Shown here: piece after piece, positions 18,281 to 26,275 of the stretch
Layout: each line of letters starts with the position of its first letter
Numbering within the stretch: the first letter of the stretch is position 1
Assembly (NCBI RefSeq): GCF_030815985.1
Contig: NZ_JAUSXM010000001.1
Span: forward strand, 4,340,001-4,404,000
Source of the DNA: Paenibacillus sp. W2I17
GTDB taxonomy: Bacteria > Bacillota > Bacilli > Paenibacillales > Paenibacillaceae
Direction of reading: 5' to 3'
Length of the DNA: 64,000 nucleotides
Translations under genes and position numbers: made by a program
The notes under the pieces: generated by a model
The model's input: only the letters and a program-made list of their open reading frames with translations
The model's database searches: none
What the model was told of the DNA's origin: nothing

Positions 18281-18690
18281 CGATTGCAGTACCATCTTTC
18301 GATCGCTGTTATCCCCGGATTTCTTTTATTTCACTTTATAATTGTTGGAAATCCGGTGATAAAGGCGAGCGCTTTGCTTCTTCAGATTGGTTCTGCACTC
18401 TCCGTTTTGGCGTAAACGCTAGTTTAACTATTAAAGGGCGTAGTAACTTTGTTATTTCGATTGCGGTACCCTCTCCAATTGCTGTGGATCCCTTATTTCC
18501 CTCGTTTCTATAGGGAAATCCGAGGGCAGAGAGAGTGCGCTTTGTTGTATTGAATTGGTTTTGTGTTCTCCGTTTTAGTGTAAACGGTTCGCTTAACCTA
18601 TACAGGGCGTAGTAACCCGTTATTTCGAGTGCGCTGCCCTCTCCAGTCACTATGGAACCCCTTATTCCCCTTGTTTATATAGGAAAATAC
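18281..18690. repeat. tandem copies (about 2.3) of a dispersed palindromic intergenic repeat
   Basis: Units begin at 18281, 18458 and 18626 (periods 177 and 168 bp). The first contains a hairpin arm pair, TTATCCCCGGATTTC / GAAATCCGGTGATAA, followed by a conserved tail with CTTCTTCAG, ACTCTCCGTTTTGGCGTAAACG and GGGCGTAGTAAC. The second unit repeats the tail motifs (TTCTCCGTTTTAGTGTAAACG, AGGGCGTAGTAAC); the third is truncated after its hairpin. Related single copies occur at 20191-20320, 26223-26275 and 30455-30610. No open frame of note; it fills most of the 863-base gap between two minus-strand genes. Confidence 0.8.
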
Positions 18691-18727
18691 AAGCTGGCTG
18701 ATCTTGGCGAATGAGTAAAGTTTTTTC

Positions 18728-18922
18728 TAAGGAACTCAGGGCGTCTTATTTAGCCTTTTGGTCCTCTTTTTAAATTGTAAGGAACATCAGACACGTTATT
18801 TCACGAAATTAGCTAGTAAAAACGCTGTAATCTGCTGTTTATTCTCATATAGCGTGTCTCAGGTTCCTTAGCTTTCTGAAGAGGCTTCAAATCCTTAAAT
18901 AAGACGCCTCAGATTCGTTAGC
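18728..18922. repeat. nested inverted repeat of four related elements
   Basis: Four related 25-28 bp elements lie in the order +, +, -, -. The outer pair (18728-18752 and 18896-18922) shares GGCGTCTTATTTA against TAAATAAGACGCC, 13 exact bases. The inner pair (18778-18802 and 18844-18871) shares TAAGGAAC, AGACACG and TAT blocks. The whole can fold as one long two-part hairpin of about 195 bases. From 18923 to 19082 I see only GC-rich spacer with a repeated GGAGCGGAGC-like motif. Confidence 0.75.
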
Positions 18923-19082
18923 GCTCGCTCCATGCTCTGCTCCACCCATGAGCGGAGAGGACGAATCCATACCCGCCCGGAGCGGAGCTTTTCATTGAAA
19001 GGGAGCGAAATGCTCATAACTTTTAATGCCACGGGAGTAGTAAAGTATCAACGTAGAATATTCCCTTATTGCAACGCCCCTT

Positions 19083-20141
19083 TTACAGTGTGATTTCGCG
19101 GCCCTGACGGGCTGATTCGTAGATGGCGCAGAGCATCTTCATGACCTCGACGCCGTCTTCTACTGGGCTAAGTGTTTCTTTGCGGCCCTGTGTGCTATCG
19201 ATAAAATGGTTGATTTCATTGCGGAACGATCCCATAAAGTCGAATGATTTGAAATCCACCTGTGGCGTCATGTTCAAAATGGTGTTGAATTTCTCGCTAA
19301 TGATCGAAATTTCCGGCTCCAGCTCGGCACCGCCTTTATCGCCATATAGCTTTACCGAAGTCTCATCCGCTTTAGCATGGAGCGTGAAGCTGACATCCAC
19401 GAGTAGGCTCGCACCGTTCTCGAAACGAATCAGGGCATTCGCCATGTCCTCAACGGTGTTCTGCCCCGCGTCATAGTCCGCTGCCTTGTAGAACGACAGA
19501 TTGTTAATATTCGAGCGGTTTCCCAATCGATTGGACACGTTGGCGGAGACGGATTTCACCTTTGGTCTGCCCATGAGATACCAGCAAATGTCGATTACAT
19601 GCACCCCGATATCGATCAGCGGACCACCACCAGAACGGTTGATATCCGAGAACCAGCCACCCGGATTGCCCAGACGACGAAGACTGGAGGCTTTGGCATA
19701 ATAGATCTCGCCCAGCTCACCCTCGTCGATAAACTTCTTCAGAATTTGTGCATTGTCGCTATATCGGCGAACAAAACCGACTTGCAGCAGCTTTCCACTG
19801 CGATGAACCGCCTTCTCTACTTCGAGGGCATCCTCCACCGTTTGGCAGAGTGGTTTCTCACATAACACATTTTTGCCCGCGTCCAGGGCAGCAATACTAA
19901 TCTCCGCATGGGAGTCGTTCCATGTACAGATGCTGACGGAATGGATCTCAGGCAGTGCGAGCAATTCTTTGTAATCGGTAAACACATGAGGTGCATTATA
20001 TTGCTTCGCCACTTCTGTGGCACGTTCTGCATTCAGGTCGCAGATAGCGTATATTTCAACGTCCAGGTTACTGGCGTAGGCTTGCAAATGGCAATCGGAT
20101 ATGGATCCGGCACCGATAACGGCGACTTTCAATTTGGACAT
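19083..20141 (-). CDS. Gfo/Idh/MocA family oxidoreductase
   Basis: 352 aa from the ATG at 20139-20141, with GGAGGA nine bases upstream. N-terminal Rossmann fold: KVAVIGAGSISDCHLQAYA (GxGxxS dinucleotide motif, residues 4-22), then the conserved NVLCEKPLCQT with the catalytic-loop EKP motif. The C-terminal alpha/beta domain contains GGGPLIDIGVHVIDICWYLM, where the Asp/His pair of the active site (xxDxGxHxxD) is visible. It is probably an NAD(P)-dependent sugar dehydrogenase or glycoside oxidoreductase. Its place between a sugar isomerase-like gene and a fucosidase suggests a role in converting a released sugar; the substrate is unknown. A palindromic repeat copy lies in the gap behind the upstream gene. 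Confidence 0.92.
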   Translation of the reverse strand: MSKLKVAVIGAGSISDCHLQAYASNLDVEIYAICDLNAERATEVAKQYNAPHVFTDYKELLALPEIHSVSICTWNDSHAEISIAALDAGKNVLCEKPLCQTVEDALEVEKAVHRSGKLLQVGFVRRYSDNAQILKKFIDEGELGEIYYAKASSLRRLGNPGGWFSDINRSGGGPLIDIGVHVIDICWYLMGRPKVKSVSANVSNRLGNRSNINNLSFYKAADYDAGQNTVEDMANALIRFENGASLLVDVSFTLHAKADETSVKLYGDKGGAELEPEISIISEKFNTILNMTPQVDFKSFDFMGSFRNEINHFIDSTQGRKETLSPVEDGVEVMKMLCAIYESARQGREITL

Positions 20142-20190
20142 AGTGCTGATTCCTCCATAAATAAAATTTAAAGTTCTGCGGAGTAGACGT

Positions 20191-20320
20191 TCCGGTTGCG
20201 AATCGTTCTTCCGATCGCTCTTATCCCCAGATTTCTTTAATCCCCTTATTGCAAAGGGGAAATCCGGTGATAAAGGCGAACACTTCGTTTCTTCAGAATC
20301 GATTTCGCCCCCTCCACTAC
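20191..20320. repeat. copy of the dispersed palindromic intergenic repeat
   Basis: Shares with the block at 18281 the string CGATCGCTCTTATCCCCAGA, then GAAATCCGGTGATAAAGGCG and TTCTTCAGA. Its loop carries an extra inner stem, CCCCTT / AAGGGG, so the hairpin is extended although the loop sequence differs from other copies. It lies between two minus-strand genes. Confidence 0.78.
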
Positions 20321-20395
20321 TTTTCCTGACTGAACTAACTTTCTGTTTGAACCATACGTAACAAGTCATATTTCATTTAAAACAAGTACTCAGCC

Positions 20396-21262
20396 CTATG
20401 CCTCTTCCCATAGGCGGCGAACGTTATCCATGGCAATGCGTGAGGCGGTTTTACAATCTTCCATGCCTTCAAATTCTACCGAGATATATCCGTCATACCC
20501 GGATTGTTTCAACACACGGAACACCTCAGGCATGTCGATATCGCCATGGCCCACAATGGCGCCGCGCAGGTAATTGCCATGCGAGGTTTGGAACCAGCCT
20601 TCACCGGGATTTCGGTAGGAAGGTCTCCAGTAGAAGTCTTTGGCGTGCACGATCGACGCGTACGGAATGTTATTTTTTACGGCACTCACCGGGTCTTCGT
20701 CCACACAGAGGAAATTGCCGACATCCAGCGTGGTCTTAAAGTTATTCCGCGCCGTTTCGTGTAACAAACGCTGAATTCGCTCACTCGACTGCACATAGTA
20801 CCCATGGTTCTCAACGCTTGTTGTAATTCCAAAATCTGCTGCATAATCGGCTATCCGCTGACAAGCCTTCACCAGTACCGGCAGGTCAATCTCCAACTGT
20901 GCTACAGTCCCTTCTGATGCAGGGCGGAAAGCCACATCATGACGCATTATCTTCACACCGAGCGCAGCAGCCACATCCACATGTCGCATCACATTCTGGA
21001 TCTCTTGCTCCAACGCTTTGGCGTCTTCCTGCACAGCAAAGTTAGCGCCGATGGCATAATTGGAAATATCGATCCCGACCTCTTTTGCCACAGCTTTGAT
21101 CTCATCAATCAACTCCGGGTTATCGATCAGACTGAACCCCATCGGCACAATCTCCACATGTTCTCCGCCCTGATCGGCGATCCAGCGAATGGCATCTGGC
21201 ACGGTTAATTCTTTGCGATCCAGTGCTTGTTGCAGACTGTAGGTGCTGAGTCCAACTTTCAT
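20396..21262 (-). CDS. sugar phosphate isomerase/epimerase family protein
   Basis: A 288-aa TIM-barrel protein, close paralogue of the product of 3160-4032. It begins MKVGLSTYSLQQALDRKELT and keeps the four metal-site elements: TTSVENHGYYVQ (Glu), TTLDVGNFLCVDEDP (Asp), VHAKDFYWRPS (His) and YISVEFEGMED (Glu). GATGAGGGAAA precedes the ATG. It is probably a cytoplasmic metal-dependent isomerase or epimerase. Carrying two close versions in one glycan region suggests two related but distinct sugar substrates. It is encoded 254 bases before the Gfo/Idh/MocA oxidoreductase on the same strand, with a repeat copy between them. Confidence 0.88.
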   Translation of the reverse strand: MKVGLSTYSLQQALDRKELTVPDAIRWIADQGGEHVEIVPMGFSLIDNPELIDEIKAVAKEVGIDISNYAIGANFAVQEDAKALEQEIQNVMRHVDVAAALGVKIMRHDVAFRPASEGTVAQLEIDLPVLVKACQRIADYAADFGITTSVENHGYYVQSSERIQRLLHETARNNFKTTLDVGNFLCVDEDPVSAVKNNIPYASIVHAKDFYWRPSYRNPGEGWFQTSHGNYLRGAIVGHGDIDMPEVFRVLKQSGYDGYISVEFEGMEDCKTASRIAMDNVRRLWEEA

Positions 21263-21367
21263 TTTCCCTCATCCTCTCCTGTAGTCGATGTCCATACCCA
21301 ACGTATACCTTTTTCCGGTGGACACGACAATTCTCAATAATCGTTTGGCTCTACTATTTTCCTTTTC

Positions 21368-23149
21368 CTAGCCCAAATCCGGTGTATCCACGAACTTTAC
21401 GGCCAGTTCAGACGTCTGATGTAGTTCGAATACAATGATTTCATTCTCACCTTCGTGAAGGAGCGGAGCAGGTACATACAATGTTTTTTGCGGTCCTTTA
21501 TTCCAGTAGCGCCCCAGATTGAATCCGTTTACAAATACAACTCCCTTGGTCCATTTATCCAGACGCAGAAAAGTATCTCTTACATCCGTGATATGAAACT
21601 CTCCTCGATAAAATGCTGGTCCCTGTACTTCATTAACTGTTTCGTTAATTGCTTCGTCAATCACATTACTAAATTGCAAATCCGACAGATCAGTTAATGG
21701 CAGACAATGAATCGTCCAATCATATAAAAATTGAAAGCCATGTCGCACCCCCTCCGTAATCCCCTTCGGATCTCTCAGGTACGGACCATAATTGATTCGC
21801 CCCATATTTTCAACAAGGATCAATAGTTCTGCGCCCTCTGGCGGCACTTCAAAGGATACCGATAATTCCGTATTGCCCCGTTCGAGCACACCTTGAAATT
21901 GCCCATCAACAAACACAAGCGCACGGTCACGAACCTCCTGAACCACCAGTTCCTGTCGCTCCCTTGGCCCGGATATTCGGGTTTGATAACAAATAAAGCC
22001 ATAATCCTGACCCAGCTTCTCCATTAGTTCCGGATTCGTACGCTGCACCGGGGCTGATATCCGGTCCAACTGCGCCAGTAATGGCGCCTGCTGGTTCAAC
22101 TCCACTCGCCCATAGGCGATAGTCCCCTTCGATTTTGGCAGCACAAGCTCACCCAGATCTTCGCCGCTATACTGAGCAATAAGGTCCCTCACCGCATGGA
22201 ACTTCGCTGTCGGCTCCCCGGATTCACTGAGCAGTGAATCATAGTCGTAACTTGTAATCGTTGGTTCGTATTGATCCTTCTGCTGACAGTTCGCCCCGTT
22301 GTAAAATGCAAAGTTTGTTCCACCGTGGAACATATAAAAGTTAACGGAAGCTCCTGCTCGAAGCATCTCCTCAAACACACCAGCCACATCTGCGGCTTCT
22401 CGGGTATGATGCGACTCACCCCAGTGATCGAACCAGCCGTTCCAATACTCCATGCACATTAAAGGTTCGTCCGCCTGATATTCACGCAGCTTGGCGAACG
22501 CTCCTTCCGTTCCTGATCCAAAATTAACCGTAGCCAGATGTCCTGGCACCGATCCCGCTTGCAGCATGTGGTCTGTCGGTCCGTCCGAGGTAAATAACAA
22601 CACATCTATACCGCGCTCCACCATGCCATCACGTAAATATTGCAGGTAACTAGCGTCGTTCCCGAAGCTGCCGTACTCATTTTCAATCTGCATTGCGATG
22701 ATCGGCCCGCCATGGGTGCTAAGAAGAGGTTTCAATTTGGGCAAAAGCACATCATAATAGCGATCCACATTCGCCAGAAATTTTGCATCATTACACCGAA
22801 GACGGATGTCATCATCCGCGAGCAGCCAGGCAGGTAATCCGCCAAACTCCCACTCGGCACATATATAAGGACTTGGGCGAACAATCACATGCAGACCCAC
22901 ATCTCCCGCAATGCGAATAAAACGTTCCAGATCAGCCATGCCTTCAAAACAATACTGCCCCGGCTGCGGCTCATGAACATTCCACGGCACATACGTTTCC
23001 ACTGTATTGAAACCGCAGGCTTTCAGCTTGAGTAACCGATCCTCCCAATAGTCGGGGACCACTCTGAAATAATGGATGGCACCCGACAAAATCCGAATGG
23101 GCTCACCATCATACATAAATTGTGAACCTTTATACGTCAGCACCGCCAT
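21368..23149 (-). CDS. beta-galactosidase, GH35
   Basis: A 593-aa GH35 enzyme, the normal size of bacterial single-subunit members. The N-terminal barrel starts SGAIHYFRVVPDYWEDRLLK and contains the GGPIIAMQIENEYGSFG signature with acid/base Glu158, and LMCMEYWNGWFDHWG with nucleophile Glu234. Two C-terminal beta-sandwich domains follow, ending with FVNGFNLGRYWNKGPQKTLY. No signal peptide: cytoplasmic. The ATG at 23149 lies one base beyond the upstream fucosidase stop, and the ribosome site GGGGAGGG is within the end of that gene, so the two are coupled. Removal of terminal beta-galactose, possibly after GH29 has removed fucose, is the likely role. Confidence 0.94.
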   Translation of the reverse strand: MAVLTYKGSQFMYDGEPIRILSGAIHYFRVVPDYWEDRLLKLKACGFNTVETYVPWNVHEPQPGQYCFEGMADLERFIRIAGDVGLHVIVRPSPYICAEWEFGGLPAWLLADDDIRLRCNDAKFLANVDRYYDVLLPKLKPLLSTHGGPIIAMQIENEYGSFGNDASYLQYLRDGMVERGIDVLLFTSDGPTDHMLQAGSVPGHLATVNFGSGTEGAFAKLREYQADEPLMCMEYWNGWFDHWGESHHTREAADVAGVFEEMLRAGASVNFYMFHGGTNFAFYNGANCQQKDQYEPTITSYDYDSLLSESGEPTAKFHAVRDLIAQYSGEDLGELVLPKSKGTIAYGRVELNQQAPLLAQLDRISAPVQRTNPELMEKLGQDYGFICYQTRISGPRERQELVVQEVRDRALVFVDGQFQGVLERGNTELSVSFEVPPEGAELLILVENMGRINYGPYLRDPKGITEGVRHGFQFLYDWTIHCLPLTDLSDLQFSNVIDEAINETVNEVQGPAFYRGEFHITDVRDTFLRLDKWTKGVVFVNGFNLGRYWNKGPQKTLYVPAPLLHEGENEIIVFELHQTSELAVKFVDTPDLG

Positions 23150-23150
23150 T

Positions 23151-24611
23151 TTACAACCCTCCCCGCTCGCTCAGATATACGCCTAACCTAGACAACGTTG
23201 GGCACCATCTGGATTCATGAATGCTTAATCGCATCTTTCTCGATGTGACCTGTGGGAAACAGCAAATTCGCTTATGCCCCACCACCGTCCCCTTGTAAAA
23301 CTCTTCCCAACCACCATCTGCCCTCTGCGACTCCAGTGTAAAACGCTCAATCCGTTGGCCTGTCTGGATATGTTCCATCAGTACCACCCGGTCAAACGAT
23401 CGTTCTTCCTGCAAATCCAGCTCGATCCAAGCCTGCTCCGTTCCTTCATGCGGACACCAATACGTATCCCTGTGTTCCGTCAGCACTTCCGATACGGCAT
23501 GTTGTTCATCCATCGTCTCCGATGCTTTTACCAGCGCCTGCAAGGCCAAATTTTCCTGAAAAATGGTACGCAGTGAATCTCCCAATTCCTGTAGTCGCTC
23601 CACATCCCGTTCGTGAATGAGACCACGCGTATCCGGTGGCAGATTGAGTAAAAAGGTGGCGTTGCCCCCCACTGCGCCGTAATAGACGGCGAGTAGTTCT
23701 TCCAGTGTTTTGACCTGATCATCTTCACTGGCATGATAGAACCATCCCGGGCGAATTGAGGTATTCACCTCGGCAGGGTACCAGATCAGTGGGTCACCTT
23801 GGGAACGAATGATCTCTCGGCTCCCCAAATCACTGTCCTGCGTATTTATCCTTCTGGCAAACTCGCCATCATCCACCTGCTGCGATTGCTCCTGAATCTT
23901 CTCATTATCCTGCATATGCGCTGGCACAACGCTCCATTCCGATTCCCGTGTGTGTCCCGCCTCATTGCCACACCAGCGAACATCCGGACCACATACCGAG
24001 ATGACAGCTTCGGGCTGAAGTTCACGAATAAGTGCGTAGTATGCATCCCAATCGTAGACCTGCCTTTTGCCATTTGGACCTTCTCCGCACGCGCCATCAA
24101 ACCATACACAGAAGATGTCGCCATAATTCGTGAGCAGCTCGCGCAACTGATGGAGGAAAAACTCGTTATACCTCTCGGAATCTCCATAAGTGGCTTCATG
24201 CCGATCCCAAGGAGACAGGTACACGCCAAACTTCAATCCGCCCTCACGGCAGGCATCGGCGACTTCCCGAACCAAATCCCCCGTACCGTTCCTCCACGGA
24301 CTAGCCGCGACCGTATGCGCTGTAAACTGACTTGGCCACAAACAAAATCCATCATGATGCTTACACGTCAAAATCAGCCCCTTCATCCCGGCAGCCTTGC
24401 ACGCCTGCACCCATTGCGCTGCGCTCAGTTCAGAAGGATTGAAGATCAACGGGTCTTCCTCCCCAGTGCCCCATTCCCGATCCGTGAATGTATTTACCGT
24501 AAAATGAATAAACCCGTAAAACTCCATCTCCTGCCATCTCAACTGGCGTTCGGATGGGCGGATCTGCGCTGCGGTTGTAATCCATTCGGCTGATTGCAGT
24601 TCATGATTCAT
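23151..24611 (-). CDS. alpha-L-fucosidase, GH29
   Basis: 486 aa with AAGGAGGG eight bases before the ATG. The barrel carries FYGFIHFTVNTFTDREWGTG, LILTCKHHDGFCLWPSQFT and DIFCVWFDGACGEG, with Asp172 at the nucleophile position. The sequence then passes to a carbohydrate-binding-like beta domain near the C-terminus (ERSFDRVVLMEHIQTGQRIE, typical of F5/8-type modules on the smaller GH29-B-like enzymes). It differs clearly from the GH29 at 16807-18219, so the two probably cut different fucose linkages; GH29-B enzymes prefer branched alpha-1,3/1,4 fucose. Cytoplasmic; cotranscribed with the GH35 gene one base downstream. Confidence 0.9.
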   Translation of the reverse strand: MNHELQSAEWITTAAQIRPSERQLRWQEMEFYGFIHFTVNTFTDREWGTGEEDPLIFNPSELSAAQWVQACKAAGMKGLILTCKHHDGFCLWPSQFTAHTVAASPWRNGTGDLVREVADACREGGLKFGVYLSPWDRHEATYGDSERYNEFFLHQLRELLTNYGDIFCVWFDGACGEGPNGKRQVYDWDAYYALIRELQPEAVISVCGPDVRWCGNEAGHTRESEWSVVPAHMQDNEKIQEQSQQVDDGEFARRINTQDSDLGSREIIRSQGDPLIWYPAEVNTSIRPGWFYHASEDDQVKTLEELLAVYYGAVGGNATFLLNLPPDTRGLIHERDVERLQELGDSLRTIFQENLALQALVKASETMDEQHAVSEVLTEHRDTYWCPHEGTEQAWIELDLQEERSFDRVVLMEHIQTGQRIERFTLESQRADGGWEEFYKGTVVGHKRICCFPQVTSRKMRLSIHESRWCPTLSRLGVYLSERGGL

Positions 24612-24642
24612 GGTGTTATCCCTCCTTTTATTTCGTGCATTC

Positions 24643-25410
24643 CTATGTCACTGGACCATCCTTGCTTTTTGGACCGTTACGGATTGCACTACTGTCCATG
24701 AATGGCTGTGATGCATGCAATAACTGCTGCTTGGCTTGAGCGATAAGCTGCGAATCTGCGGGATGGTCAAAGCTTCCTTCACGGCGTACACCTGATCCCA
24801 TATGGATCTCCGTGATGCCCGTCTGACTCACTAGCGTTTCAATTCCCTCTATGGTGACCCCAGACCCTGCCATGACAGCGATGTTCAAGGTTTGCCCCAG
24901 TTCCTGAATCTGTTTCAGTTCCAGTATGGCTTCAGGCGCTGTCCGTTTCCCTCCCGATGTAAGCACACGCTCCACGTTGCCCAATGTGTTAATGGCCTTG
25001 AGTGCCTCAGTCAGGCTTGCGCTCACATCAATTGCACGATGAAACGTAACGCCCAAACCCTGAGCTTCCGCCATACATGATTGCAAGGATAGAAGGTCCA
25101 CTTCACCCTCTCCCGTGAGGGCTCCGATCACGATGCCAGCGGCTCCAAGTTCCTTCGCCACGCGAATATCACGGGTCATGGCGTGGATGTCATCTGCGCT
25201 ATAGCGGAACGAGCGGCTGTGGGGACGGATCATGACATACACCGGAATGAATACCTGGGAGACCACATGCTCCATGACACCATAACTGGGGGTAAGTCCT
25301 CCTTCAGACATCGCAGACACCAGCTCAATCCGATCGGCCCCTCCCTCTTCAGCTGCCTTGGCATCTTCCACATTCACAGCAATGACTTCCAATACAGGCT
25401 GTCTTTCCAT
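24643..25410 (-). CDS. cutC: copper homeostasis protein CutC-family
   Basis: 255 aa from the ATG at 25408-25410, preceded by AAGGGAG seven bases upstream. It is a TIM barrel with the CutC family sequences LEVIAVNVEDAKAAEEGGAD, RIELVSAMSEGGLTPSYGV, VYVMIRPHSRSFRYS and VMAGSGVTIEGIETL. CutC was named for copper tolerance, but its biochemical role is unresolved. In Firmicutes it is often encoded in sugar-degradation loci, as here, where it lies 32 bases before the GH29-GH35 pair in the transcription direction. A sugar-related role is therefore as likely as copper handling. Confidence 0.93.
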   Translation of the reverse strand: MERQPVLEVIAVNVEDAKAAEEGGADRIELVSAMSEGGLTPSYGVMEHVVSQVFIPVYVMIRPHSRSFRYSADDIHAMTRDIRVAKELGAAGIVIGALTGEGEVDLLSLQSCMAEAQGLGVTFHRAIDVSASLTEALKAINTLGNVERVLTSGGKRTAPEAILELKQIQELGQTLNIAVMAGSGVTIEGIETLVSQTGITEIHMGSGVRREGSFDHPADSQLIAQAKQQLLHASQPFMDSSAIRNGPKSKDGPVT

Positions 25411-25563
25411 AAGGTCGCTCCCTTCATCAATATTAATCATAAGACGCGCTCACATCAGAAATGCTTAACCCGCTTTCTCATCCGATCGTTCCAGCATTCA
25501 TGAACATCATCGTACTTGTACACTACACTGCTCCATGACATAAAGGACCGACAAAGCGCATCA

Positions 25564-25677
25564 TCAGTGCTCCTGCGGTCCTTCTTCATTATTATGGACG
25601 ACGGTCAGCTTCCAGATTGCAATTTGCAAAGGCTGACCTTCCTGAACGATATATGGTTTATCGGCAATGATCTTCAT
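25564..25677 (-). CDS. small 37-aa protein, function unknown
   Basis: A short reading frame starting at ATG 25675-25677 with AAAGGAG about nine bases upstream. The product begins MKIIADKPYIVQEGQPLQIA and ends NNEEGPQEH. Good ribosome site, no rare start and an isolated position between larger genes support expression, but I recognise no family. It contains no membrane segment. It lies 150 bases upstream of cutC on the same strand. Confidence 0.5.
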   Translation of the reverse strand: MKIIADKPYIVQEGQPLQIAIWKLTVVHNNEEGPQEH

Positions 25678-25831
25678 GATTGGATTCTCCTTTGGGGACC
25701 GGAATGGGCTAGCAAATAGAGAGTGCAACGGACATCATATACTTTGTTTGATGAGTTTTGTTATTTTTGTTATTTATAATGTTATTATCAATTAGCAATA
25801 GTCTAAAACGTTAGGATCAGAACGTCAATAC

Positions 25832-25857
25832 AAAAAAAGACACCCGGAGGGTGTCTT
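25832..25857 (-). terminator. Rho-independent terminator
   Basis: On the minus strand AAGACACCC, loop TCC, GGGTGTCTT, then TTTTTG: a perfect 9-bp stem. It serves the small membrane protein gene ending at 25895. Confidence 0.85.
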
Positions 25858-25865
25858 CGTGTCTT

Positions 25866-25896
25866 GGATAACCTTCTGGTTATCCGAGCTTTTTCT
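25866..25896 (+). terminator. second hairpin, plus-strand oriented
   Basis: GGATAACC, loop TTCT, GGTTATCC followed by GAGCTTTTTCTATTTTTT on the plus strand. Together with the preceding hairpin it insulates both directions. Confidence 0.55.
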
Positions 25897-26086
25897 ATTT
25901 TTTACGCCGAGCCTTCGTCATTCGATTAAACATGATCAGTGCAGCAATGATCATGGCTATCATGGCAATATTACTCGCCACTTCTTGTGATAATCCGAAA
26001 AGAACTCCCAGGTTAGTCACCAGGCCTCTCACAATCAGCGCCACCACGACCAGCAGGATTGGACTCAAAAAATTATAATTTCTCAT
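25895..26086 (-). CDS. small two-TM membrane protein, function unknown
   Basis: About 63 aa if started at the ATG at 26084-26086 (GGGGTG nine bases upstream); an in-frame ATG at 26110 has no clear ribosome site. Two hydrophobic helices, FLSPILLVVVALIVRGLVTN and VASNIAMIAMIIAALIMF, are followed by a basic RMTKARRKK tail. Such small inner-membrane proteins are common in Paenibacillus and unnamed. A strong terminator follows directly. Confidence 0.65.
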   Translation of the reverse strand: MRNYNFLSPILLVVVALIVRGLVTNLGVLFGLSQEVASNIAMIAMIIAALIMFNRMTKARRKK

Positions 26087-26166
26087 TCCTCGCAACACCC
26101 CTGACCCCATTGTTCAGAACTACGAATCTCATAACACTATCATAACAGTAGCTATTCTGTGTTACA

Positions 26167-26197
26167 ACAAAGGACACCCGCGTACAGTGTCCTTTGT
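26167..26197 (-). terminator. hairpin downstream of the permuted GH3 gene
   Basis: ACAAAGGACAC / GTGTCCTTTGT is a perfect 11-bp stem with a nine-base loop, 78 bases beyond the GH3 stop. No clear U tract, so termination strength is uncertain. Confidence 0.5.
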
Positions 26198-26222
26198 CAT
26201 ATACCAACGTATTCTGCTTTGG

Positions 26223-26275
26223 ATGACAGAACAACCTTTCGATTGCTCTTATCTCCTGATATTCCGATTATCTTC
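26223..26275. repeat. truncated copy of the dispersed intergenic repeat
   Basis: GATGACAGAACAACCTTTCG, GATTGCTCTTATCTCC and ATTCC match the left half of the copy at 30455 (GATGACAGAATAACC, AATCGCTGTTATCCCC). The right half is missing: the copy stops at the GH3 stop codon. Confidence 0.6.

Noticed and set aside
18281..18922. A CRISPR array
   Set aside because: Repeat units are 168-177 bp, diverged and palindromic, not short identical repeats with unique spacers.
20142..20369. N-terminal extension of the oxidoreductase
   Set aside because: It would translate the palindromic repeat; the Rossmann fold begins right after the ATG at 20141 with a GGAGGA site.
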